Source of the DNA: Globisporangium splendens
Lineage: Eukaryota; Oomycota; Peronosporomycetes; Pythiales; Pythiaceae
NCBI GenBank assembly: GCA_006386115.1
Contig: VFIW01000046.1
Span: forward strand, 124,001 to 188,000
Direction: 5' to 3'
Length of the DNA: 64,000 nt
The position numbers were made by a program, and so were the translations under genes. Every line of letters starts with the position of its first letter. The first letter of the stretch is position 1. The notes below the pieces were generated by a model. It had not been told where the DNA came from. It was given only the letters and a program-made list of their open reading frames with translations, and searched no databases. Of this stretch, positions 54,701-64,000 are shown piece after piece.

Positions 54701-56454
54701 GGAGAATCGAATCCCTTTGGCTTGTGCACTGTGAAGGACTTTGCGTAGCCCAGAATTGACTGCTCGTCAGCTGAAAACGGCTCCCTTGCTACTTCCGTAG
54801 GATTTCCAACAATCGAATCGCCGTCGCTTGCCAGATTACACTCGCCCGCAATATCTGGCAAAAGAGCATCGTCGCTTACGTCATTCGGATTCCCCATAAT
54901 TGGATCTGGTGGGGAATCACCACGAGAAGCTACACTTTCTTCTTTTGTGTTGGCTTCTGGAGTCGCTTCGTCGGCTCTATCTCCACTCGCTTCTTGACCA
55001 GCATCCTTGATCTCCGTTACTACCACAGAGTTATTTTCTTCGTTGCAGATAGCGTCCACTTCAGGTCCACCATTTTCTGCGGAGCTAACTTGCTTCGCGT
55101 TAAAGTGAAAGGGTAATGTACCGTGATTTTCAAGAGAAATTGTAATCGTCTTCCTCTCTCCAGCAACAACATCTCGGAACACGATCTCTCGTTGCGTGAG
55201 TGCGGGTACAGCTTTTTTGCAGGTGCACTTCACTGGTATTTGGAACGCTCCAGTTTGCGCTAATGCGGGTAGACACGTCTCGATATCCACGGCCTCTGTC
55301 GCTGTAAAGCTCATCCAGATTGTACAAGACATCCCTACCGACATCCGTCCCAGTCTCTCGTACGTGATCTCAAAATACTCGCGAACACTCTCGTCCATAT
55401 CCACCAATTTGAAATGGTTGAACGTATTGGAGACGTTCGTCAGCGTAAACGTGAGTACGAGCGGCTTGCCGACGTCGAAATCTTTAAACCACAGTACTGA
55501 TGGGTCTGCGAGGAATGCATCACCCGTGAACTCCTTGCCCCACACGACTTGCTTCTGGAAAATGTTGTCCTTCTGCTTTTCACGTGCCTTTTCAAGCATT
55601 CGCTGCTCTAAGACACTCCGCTTTGGCTTTCCGAACCCTTTCTTCTGTTGAGTCGCACTGCTTGAATCAGCAGAGCCAGACCGATCGACGATGGGCGGCA
55701 GTGACTCGCTCGAGATAACAGGGAGCAGCTTGTGATGGTTGATCTCACGAAGCTCGTGACCTGGCAGAGGCAATACCGGCCCCAAACTAGCTGCTAGACA
55801 GAGCCCAGATGGTGGAGTCGAAGCGTCTCTGACGTCATTGTTGTTGCTGTTAGTGTTGCCTGTTACACTTGAACGGGGAAGCAGCGTCGAATTCGCGATC
55901 GCTGCATGATGGGAGCGCTTAGCATGCACTTTATCGACGATGGCCTTGCGTTGTGCTGCTGTGTGCACTAGGTTCGTACCGAGTCCAAACGAATTGTCCT
56001 TGATCGTCGTCTCCTGGGAAGGGTACACGCGCACGAGCTTGCCTGTCGAGTTGGGCTGCTCCTTGCCCGTGCGTGAGACCAAGTACGCCTTCGTACGCTC
56101 TTCGACGGCACTTCGTCCCACCTCGGCCTGGTATTTCCTCTCAAACGCCTCTCTCTCGTTTGCTAGACGCTCGCGTCGCTTCTGTATTACCTTTTCGACC
56201 TCCAAATGCTGCAAGACATCGATCTGCTTGTCCTGAATGCGCGCTTCAATCTGCCGTCGTTCGCGGTCCGCACCCTGTTTCACATGCGCCTTGCGAACGA
56301 CTTCGTGCGGGCTCTTGCCCTGACTCAGCAGCTCCTGATACGCAAGTGGATAGGGCACACAAGTGGAATTCAGACGGAAAGCAGCAGTATGAAGTGACAG
56401 TGACTTCAACTTGCCGTTTGCGTCACTTTTGGGTGATGCTGCTGTGGCTTGCAT
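51793..56454 (-). pseudogene. broken ASH-repeat ciliary protein, CFAP74-like
   Basis: Starts at the ATG at 56454. An N-terminal charged coiled coil (QIDVLQHLEVEKVIQKRRERL) is followed by repeated ASH/MSP-type immunoglobulin-like domains, such as LWFKDFDVGKPLVLTFTLTNVS, RIDFGDCPLGHSVFHVL and LDYSQVAIGQSLVMDLKLTN. This architecture is that of central-apparatus proteins such as CFAP74. The frame is broken by an in-frame TGA at 54526-54528, a one-base slip at about 54455 (A run on the coding strand), and another at about 54212. Between these points the reading resumes in clear ASH sequence (LIICNRGKVALEVQLRVPKA). The regions 56454-54526 and 54234-51793 are otherwise fully open. CFAP74 is the best guess among ASH proteins. 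Confidence 0.78.
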
Positions 56455-56952
56455 CAAATAGACCTGCCTAGATGCATGCATATATGCTGCGGGAGTTTGC
56501 TTTGTGTTTTCATTTGCTGTTGTTATACCATACACACACAAATATGCCTCCCATCCAACCACCTTCCTTATCGTCATCCATAACTCTCGGTGTCGCTCTT
56601 GCCAAATCAAACTAACGTACTTTATACAATTGCTCTTTTTTCTTCTTGACCCCCATACCAGTGTACAAACCTGAACCACATCTGTGGTCTCTCTCTCTCT
56701 CTCTCCCTCAGCAACAGCATTTGGTTGGACGACCTTCGTCCAATCTCTCTCGAGTGTACAACTCACACGTTGCCACTCGCTTCCGTCCTGCCGAAGCGTC
56801 TTTCTCCCAACAACAGAGGCATTTGCTGCTTTTTTTTTCTCATTCCCCCTTTTTCGTTGTCATAAATACTAGAGGTTCGGTCGAGTACGCTGCCTCGTCC
56901 TCCTCCATTCATTTCGTTCGGCGTCAGCCACACGTTTGTGTTACTTCGCGCC
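56455..56952. other. intergenic region with CT tract
   Basis: No gene is seen. It contains a CT microsatellite at about 56690-56708 and a T run near 56828. It separates the 5' end of the ASH-repeat gene from the 3' end of the zinc-finger gene on the same strand. Confidence 0.5.
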
Positions 56953-59748
56953 TTAGAGCTCCTCTTGCTGGCAGAGTAATGGCGAGCCCATGCGCGTATC
57001 TTCCAGTCCGTACTCGGCCGGATCGAACAGGAAATCGCCCAGCAGCATGCCCGTGAACCCCTGCGACGGATGCGCTTGCTTGTCGCTTTGGAACACACCC
57101 GGAGCATACTCCTTTTGGGACTTCCATTCATGCGGACCACGCGCCGGCATCAAGGCTTCCTCATGGAACACATCGTCCACAAACTGATCCTGCGTCTCCA
57201 AGGGCGTCAAGACTGACGCGTTTGGAAACTCCTTCATCCACAGCAGCGACGTCTCGGGCTTTGGCACCACTGCTGAGCTGCTTGAGCTACTGCTGCTGCT
57301 CGTACTGCTGCTGCTCGTACTCATGCTCGCGCTGGTCGCGTTCGCATCATGCTGCTCAGTGTGATGGTGACTCGATGAACTCCAATTTGGGCTGTGATTC
57401 TCCAATCCGACGGCAAAAGGATCGCTTTTCTCAGTCGGAGCATCGCAGTCGTCCATGGGTTCCGGTGGCGCCAATTCGTCCACTTCTTTCACTGCGAATG
57501 ACTCAATCGACACAGATGGGAATTGCTCCAAGTTCGGCAAGATCGACGACGACGAAGGAGATCCACCGGCGTTCACAGACGGAGATCCTCCGTGCTGGTG
57601 CTCGAGCTTCAAAGAAGGAGGCGGGGAAGAAATGGCAACGTTCTCTAAATGCGTCGAGAGGTACATCGTATCCTCTCGGCTGTTGTTGCTGCGTGCCCAT
57701 TCCGAGTGAACCTCAAACGATCGCAGGTCCACGCCGTGTTTCGCGTTGCTTCCCATCTCGGCGCGTCGAAACAGATCGTTAATGCGCAGTCCTCCCGTCG
57801 GCGAAGCCACCGACGGCGCATGGTCCGAGACACCAAAGCAGTCCATCCCAGGTGGCAGCATGTCTTGATCCTCGCTCTCGCCGTCGTAGTTCGTGTGCGA
57901 ACGGTACGACGACGACAACAGCGGACCGGTGGTCGCCATCGTAAACTCCATCGGCGAGGTCGCGTCGCCCATCTCCGAGGAATCGCAATCCGCCAGCACC
58001 GAAAGAATGTCGCTGTCGATCGCTTGATCGCTGTCGTGCGGTGAGTCCGACGCCAGCGACGACGACCAATCGTACGAGTTGCGACTCGACGTGTTGCTCA
58101 GCGGCATGAGCGAGTCCTGAGTGCTGCCCAGCATCGTGTCACTGCCGCCACTTCGATCGCTGCGCGCGTCAAACGACCCCAAGAACAAATGGTCCACTTC
58201 CGAGAGCGTCTCGGACTTCGAGCGGCACTTGCCTCGGCGGTGGTTGATCGCCGCGCTGCTGCTTTTCCCACGCGGCGTGCACGACACACGGTTCGGCTTC
58301 CGCGATGCATGCGGACGAGGCGTGCACGCGCTCGAGGCCGACGATTGCTTCGTCAGACTCGACGACGATGGCGGCGCTGCTGTTACATCCACAGCAAACA
58401 AGACAAGTCAATAAACCGAGCTTAGAGCGCATAGACGATTTCGTGCAAACGTACTTGAGAAGGACACGGGCATAGAGTTGGATCGGGATCTCAAATTCTG
58501 GCGGTGCGAGTTCGCCGCGCTGCCACCAAGGAGCTGCTCCGAGAGGTTCGACGCCGGCGGACCCATGAGAAGATCCGCCGACGCATCGGCCCAGCCTTGT
58601 GCGCTCATGTCGAAGGACAGCGGAGACATCACGCCTGCAATAAACAAAATGGCCCAAAATATTACTGTTAACGTCTATCACAGCTGATAGAGCGAGCACA
58701 CGATCGCTAATGCCTCACCTTCGATGGAAGCTGGTCGGATGTTGACAGTGCGCGACGAGTTCGCATTGGGGCGGTGCGTGGGCGCACCAGACGCGACGCT
58801 GCGCGCAGGCGTTCGATGCAGCGGAAGGAAAAAACTGCCGAGCTGCAAACACCACAACCAATTGCGATAAAAATGAGTATTTCTTGTAAACCAAGGGCCC
58901 TTTCCCCACACAAAAAGCTTTTGAATGCAAATATTTACTTGAGTGTTGGAGTTTGCGCCAACGACGTCTGGCTGCTGCTGGCGGTGCTTGAGTCGCTGGT
59001 GCTGCGTCAACGAGCCTTCCGAGCCATACGCCTACACAGCCGTAACAGCCAGAAACCAGTTAGGACTATACACATGCAAACTCATTTCCCATCCACACAT
59101 GCATGCAAATGTATGCATTGAAAACTGGAAACTCACCTTGGGGCAGCCTGGAAAGTTGCAGCTGAACTTGCGGTCGATCTGCGCGGCCGTGCGCCGTCGG
59201 CGCTTCTTGCCCGTGGACGACGGCGGCGCGGGCGTGTTGGGAGTCGTGCCCGAGGGTGGCGACGACGTGTCGATGCCCGGCGTCGTCGTGAACGTGGACG
59301 AGGTCGTCGCGCTGCTCGCCTTGGCGGTGGCGCCGTCGTTTCCAGCGGCATCCGGGAGATTCTCCGTTTGGATAGACAGCTATTAGAATTTGTCGATTTT
59401 GAGTCATGTGCGTAACCCCGCACGAGTGACCAGAGCAAGCAAGCAGATCTTGTCAGCAACAAAGTGTAACCCGTCGACAAATACAGCAATCAACTTGAGC
59501 AAGTGTACCTCTTGTGCGGCTTTGAACTTTGCCAAACTGGACGTCGCGGCGCCTAGAAGCGTGGTGGCGGCTGTGTGGTGGTGCTTGGCGTCCTCATTAT
59601 GGCCACTGCCCTCCTCCCAGATGCTCTGGATCATGCTCTTGGGGGCCACGATGGACAGCGGCGCATGCGACACGATAGCCGCAGACGCGTCCATGGCCTT
59701 GTCGCCTTGAGGCGCCCAGTTCTTGGTCGTCGCGAGTGTGTTCGCCAT
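56953..59748 (-). CDS. C2H2 zinc-finger transcription factor (762 aa)
   Basis: Six exons (59748-59509, 59361-59137, 59031-58939, 58842-58719, 58634-58455, 58379-56953) join to one frame of 762 residues. The second and third exons together encode a single C2H2 finger: RKFSCNFPGCPK, then AYGSEGSLTQHQRLKH, preceded by a basic KKRRRR patch that can act as a nuclear signal. The remaining protein is Ser/Pro/Asp-rich and disordered, with a poly-Ser tract and acidic patches typical of an activation region. It presumably binds DNA or RNA with one finger plus flanking basic residues. The 2.7 kb upstream is rich in GTAACCC words. Confidence 0.82.
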
Positions 59749-62495
59749 TGCTGTCGACTGCGAACGGTGTAACCCTTGTCGTAACCCTCACGAAAATGTT
59801 CGGCAACTACAGCAAACAAGTAAACACGTTCGACATTACAAGGTTGAAGCTTCCATACAAATGCGAGGTCACACGAAACGCCGCGCATGGGTTCACCGTC
59901 GCCATATGCCACACGGGAAGGCCCTTCTCTCTCTCTCTCTCTCTCTCTCCCAACACAACACACAAGGGAAAAAGATCCATCGACAAACACACACACAACC
60001 CATGCAGACATGGAGACACGCAAAGAAACGCAACGTCGTTCCCGACAACAACAGCAAATGCAACTCACCTGACGACTTGCTGCTTGCAGGTGACTTCCTT
60101 GTGTGCTTGCTTGAGATCCAACTCGCGTTGGCGCAGTCGAGACTTGTAGTGAGCACGACAAGCGCAGCAAAGAGCAGGAGGAGCCGACGGGTGGGCGGAG
60201 GAAGAAGGAAGGAAGAACAGAAGGGTCGAGGACTCTCCCTGTCGTGGGCGACTGGTAGGTACTGGCCAGGGGTCTTTTTTTTTCTTCGCTCCTGCCTGCC
60301 TGCCTGGGTATTTACGTGTGTGGTGTACGTACACTCACTCGCCCTTTTCTGTTTCTTGCGGCTGTCGTTGCTGCTGCTGTGCGGCGTTTTGGAAATGCGT
60401 GTGTGTGCGTGTGTGTGTGCGTGTGTGTGTGCTTGGGCTGGCATGTGGGCTTGGTTGTTCTCGGAGGGTGCGTTCATTCCTAATGTTCTTTTTTATTGGG
60501 TTACGCCTATACAAACTTCAAGTCACGGACCAGATTATCAGGCTGTTCGGAGCAATCACGACAAGTGAATGCAAACATGCGAACAGTCCCACGTAACCCG
60601 CCCTTGCATGTTTTTGTTTTTTTGAAGTTGACTCCAGATGCTGTTGCAAGGGTGTGTAACCCTGGGCGTAACCCCATCTAACCCCAAAATGACAGCTTCG
60701 AAAAAAACTCGCCATTTTCCAAGGTTTTTTGGCTCATTTTCCCAGATCGCAGTGTCCCACTTTGACCAATGGGGCGCTTTGCGACACAACCCTATAACAC
60801 AGAAAGGGGAACCTGATCAGGACTCAAAGGGGTCCACAATGAGACACTAAAATTCACTTCCACAGCCTGCTCCACGTCCAAAATATAAAAGGGCTTTGCG
60901 CATCTTTTCGTATCATGCAACCCCCATTTGCATCTATGCTTCGACAATTCCAAAGAACAGATACATAGGTACATTTCGTGGAGGACTGAACGACTGGGAG
61001 GGTGCGCAGGCGGAGACCCTTCGCTTCACTCGCTTGCCCATCCGTGCAGTATCTTCAAATCGATCCATCCGCTCCCCCGCGCCTCTTCGTTTCGTTCGCA
61101 AGCCGCATTCGCCAGCAGCGCTCAAAAAGCCATCTTCTTCCTTTCTTCTCGGCTGAGTGGTGGACTCTTTGGCGTCCTGGGAAACAACAGCATGCGCGTA
61201 CGCTGGGGGTCTGATCGTTGAGTTGGATGGTGTGGATGTGTGCGCCCCGTTGGTTGTGGCCTCAGCACGTGTTGGTGGCTTCTTCAAAGACGCGGTGATG
61301 GCTGCGGCTCGTTGCTCTAAACGGCGTCTGATTTCTTTGTTGCACCGTCATAGCGAATGTGTTGGTTGTTCTTTTTTCGACCGAACGGTGTCTGTCGAGT
61401 GTCGAGACCGTTTTTGCAGTCAACGGCAACAGCGAATGAACAGGAACGAAGAACTGCGCAGCACGAACCGCAGCTGCAGTTGCTGCTGTTGTGTGCAAAT
61501 GTTGCAAGGGTTACGCTTGTTGTTTGCAGTTTTTTTTTCTTCTTTCTTTCGCGTGGGGAGGGGGAGGATCCTTCGAGCGCGAATTGTTGATGCGGGCGAG
61601 TGTGAAACGCACGAAAAGCTTGCTTCCATGTGTCACAAACCTCAGTCCACAGCCACAAACTAACGCCTCAACGCTTCGTATCACATTTGCGAAGCAAGCA
61701 AACCGTTTTGGGTTGTTGTTCTCGCCGTTGTTTAGCACAGGGACACCAATTCTCGCATACTGGACCGACAACATTCGCAGGTATCGACACGCGGGTTACG
61801 CCAATTGCGTAACCTGGTTGCAGAGTGGTACGAAGGCAGTCGCTGCAGAGGAAAAAATCTCAGTCTGTGCACAATTGTCGAGGAAGATGGACGCACCGAG
61901 TCGAGAACAATGCCGAAGGAGGGAAAGAAGCTGGCGTGCGTGCGTGTTCAAATCGCTTCCTTTCTCCACCGCGCTCCCGTTTCTCCATCCAGTCATATGC
62001 CACGTCAGTCGCGTGTTAACAAGTGCAAAAGTGTTTGCTGAATGTGCAAGTTGCAAGCTGGTTTGTCTCCCGGCTCGGTTGCCATCTGATTGGGGGTGCA
62101 GCACATTTGGAGCTTCAACGTCGGACATAAACCTGTCGTCAATTCCCCCCTCCTCCCTCCTCCCTCCCTGCACCTTGCACATCCTGCAACATGTTGCAAC
62201 TCCTCACCACAATCATTGCGTCACAGCAACATGTGCACGTTTTTCTTGCAACAAGCAAACAAGCGACAAGGAGGATACACAGCAAGCAAGCAAGTCCACA
62301 AAACGAGTACTTGCATGGCAAGCAACCACTTGCGCATGACGACAATGTAATTCTTTATGTTATTCCAGTGTATCTATATTTAGTGAGCCAAGATTAGCGT
62401 GAGACGTTGTCGAGAGCGTGCTGCCTGCACATGCGCGGGCAGAGCAGCCTTTCACGGCATGCGCCGCGTCGATTCTACCGAGCGTTCTGCGTGTG
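59749..62495. promoter_or_regulatory. long intergenic region with GTAACCC cluster and microsatellites
   Basis: No gene is supported. The 8-mer YGTAACCC core (GTAACCC on either strand) occurs at 59769, 59781, 60498, 60593, 60656, 60668, 61508 and 61793, and twice more just inside the gene at 59412 and 59466 (intron 1). Other content: a CT microsatellite at about 59928-59950, a GTGTGTGC tract at about 60400-60430, and C/T-rich tracts at about 62145-62170. The region is a candidate upstream control region for the zinc-finger gene or the gene at 62496. Confidence 0.5.
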
Positions 62496-62872
62496 ATGCC
62501 CTCGAAGCGCGCGATCGTGGCCGTGGACGCGGCGCTGCTGGCGGACGCCGTGAACGAGGACGAGAGCGACGCCGTCGCGCTCCTGTGCGTCGAGTGGCTG
62601 CTGGCCGAGGTCAACGCCGCGTACGAGCAGCACTGGCTCGCCACGCGCGCCGTCGCGTCGCTCGCGCAGTATATGGCCAGCAACATCTTTGGCGCCGTCG
62701 GGGCTGCGATGGTGCTGCATGAGGAGCGTCTAAATGATGCGCGGTTTTCGGTGGAGTCTCCGCCAGTCGCGAGCGGTCTGGATCGCCATGCAGTGCACAG
62801 TCTGCCCCAGCGCGACCACTCGACGCATGCAGATGCTGCTGGAGCTGTCGGGAAGAGCCACGACATGCTGCA

Positions 62873-62928
<56 letters not shown>

Positions 62929-64000
62929 GCGCGAGCAACTCCCCAGAGAAAGCGAGCGGCGCACGCGCTTCGCGATGGAAAGCGCCGGAAAAAGGTGCGA
63001 TTTCTTTGTGTTCTGCTTCTGCGGATTGCGCATCTCACGTTGTTGCTGTCGTGGCGCATGATCTAGCGAAAACGGTGACCCCATTGATGTTGCTGCCCGA
63101 CATCCACGAGCTCCCAGACGACACCGACGAGAGACCCGTACGCAATTGTACTAAACTAACAACACCTCTTGTAGTTTGTGATACTCACTATCCTCTCTCA
63201 TGCCGCCATCTAGGACATCAAAGCGTGGCGCTCGCACTGTTTGCAGGAGCTCTCTGCATCAACCAAGAGGAAGCGGTCGGTCTCGCGATGGGCGACCGTC
63301 GCGCGCGTTTGTGCCCACAACAGAGCAGCACAAGATGAGCATGGACGTCGAGATCGTCGAGGCTGTGCCGCTGCGGTTCCAAAAGGAGATCCTCAGCGGT
63401 ACGTCCAAGGACTTTGCACTCAAGCTCAAGTCGAACGTGGACTCTTTCTCGAACGTTGTGGATCTGGAGCTACCGCCACGGGAGCATGAAGATAATGACG
63501 AATATGAGGACGATTACCTCCATCAACAGCAGCTCACAGGACGAAGCCACTGGTCCCAGTTCGCTCGTGACTCGTGGAAGGAGCCTCACCACCTTCGCAC
63601 GAGTAGCTCCCAGCGCAGTAATCTGTCGTTAGCCTCAACAGCAGCGCCATCGTCGTCGTCCAAGAAGAAAAGCAGCAGCAGCAATGGCGTGCACCTGAAC
63701 GACAAACTCTCACGACGTAAGATGACGACTTCTTCTGGGCTCTTCTCCAGCCAAAGTGGCAATAATGGAAGCAGTAGTAAGCTCTGGAGATACGAGCGCG
63801 ACGCGACGGCCACACAGGCGTATAAACCGGAGATCTCCGATTTCAACGCGACAGCATTGCCGTCTGCAATCAATCTTTCGTCTGGGGTAGCGCTATCCCA
63901 GGGCGAGTCCTTTGTCGTGGGTCCCACGCGCGTCGAGAGCACCAACACTATGTCCAGGAAACGATTCGGTGTACGTACACTGCTTGCTCTGTTGTGTCTC
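62496..64000 (+). CDS. hypothetical protein, incomplete at window edge
   Basis: Exons 62496-62994 and 63067-63137 splice in phase, and a third begins at 63214. The first encodes helices with CVEWLLAEVNAAYEQHW and a Leu/Pro repeat (62874-62927). The later part (EIVEAVPLRFQKEILSG, then Ser/Asn-rich tracts with basic clusters) is in a different frame from the one the exon-3 splice would give, so one frameshift or an unrecognised intron lies between 63214 and 63335. The gene continues past 64000. I do not recognise the family; the first part vaguely recalls cilium-linked C2orf81-type proteins, with low certainty. Confidence 0.45.
62874..62927. repeat. CCGTTGTTG minisatellite, six units
   Basis: Five perfect 9-base units of CCGTTGTTG followed by one variant (CCGTTGTCG). 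It lies in-frame within exon 1 of the edge gene and would encode repeated Leu-Pro-Leu. Confidence 0.9.

Noticed and set aside
51793..56454. Assembly error as sole cause of the broken genes
   Set aside because: Errors should also hit the many intact genes between the damaged ones; it remains possible for single homopolymer slips and needs read data.

Overview
The window looks like nuclear DNA of an oomycete (Peronosporales or Pythiales grade). Genes are dense on both strands, most introns are short (mostly about 55-95 nt, a few as short as about 40 nt) with GTRNGT-like donors, and coding sequence is GC-rich. The protein set fits stramenopiles: FYVE+SYLF protein, MHYT membrane proteins, a bacterial-type glucokinase, GOST 7TM protein and SAS-6. 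I see no rRNA, tRNA, CRISPR array or full transposon. The assignment is inference from gene content and architecture; no database was searched.

Layout. 1-6.6 kb: two PX-domain proteins flank a BPNT1-like phosphatase and an APH/CHK-type kinase-like protein. 7.4-12.8 kb: a large, heavily damaged minus-strand LRR+IQ gene. 13.9-15.6 kb: glucokinase with a C-terminal membrane anchor. 15.8-19.7 kb: three tandem MHYT genes, one full-length with degenerate motifs, one short and one broken. 21.0-26.6 kb: TBC Rab-GAP, alpha/beta hydrolase, an ectoine-synthase-like cupin with a mitochondrial-type presequence, and a small ankyrin protein. 26.7-32.2 kb: a broken MYCBPAP-like gene fused to a degenerate phosphoglycerate-kinase-like domain. 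32.3-38.9 kb: GOST 7TM protein, a small disordered protein, SAS-6, and a FabG-type reductase. 39.3-50.5 kb: FYVE/SYLF protein, VDAC-like porin, PRP28/DDX23 helicase, two tandem lactonase-type beta-propellers, and an LRR protein. 50.6-56.5 kb: a type I membrane protein, a tiny membrane protein overlapping it by four bases, and a broken CFAP74-like ASH-repeat gene. 57.0-59.7 kb: a C2H2 zinc-finger protein. 59.7-62.5 kb: a long non-coding stretch with a dense cluster of GTAACCC words. 62.5-64 kb: an incomplete gene.

Main reading. About 17 genes read cleanly through all exons. The genes whose families belong to the motile axoneme (MYCBPAP-like, CFAP74-like, and probably the LRR+IQ gene) each need several frame changes and pass through in-frame stop codons, although their splice sites and protein motifs are still recognisable. 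This is what early decay of flagellar genes would look like in an oomycete lineage that has reduced or lost zoospores. It is an inference. Random assembly error fits poorly because neighbouring genes are intact, but resequencing and transcript data would decide.
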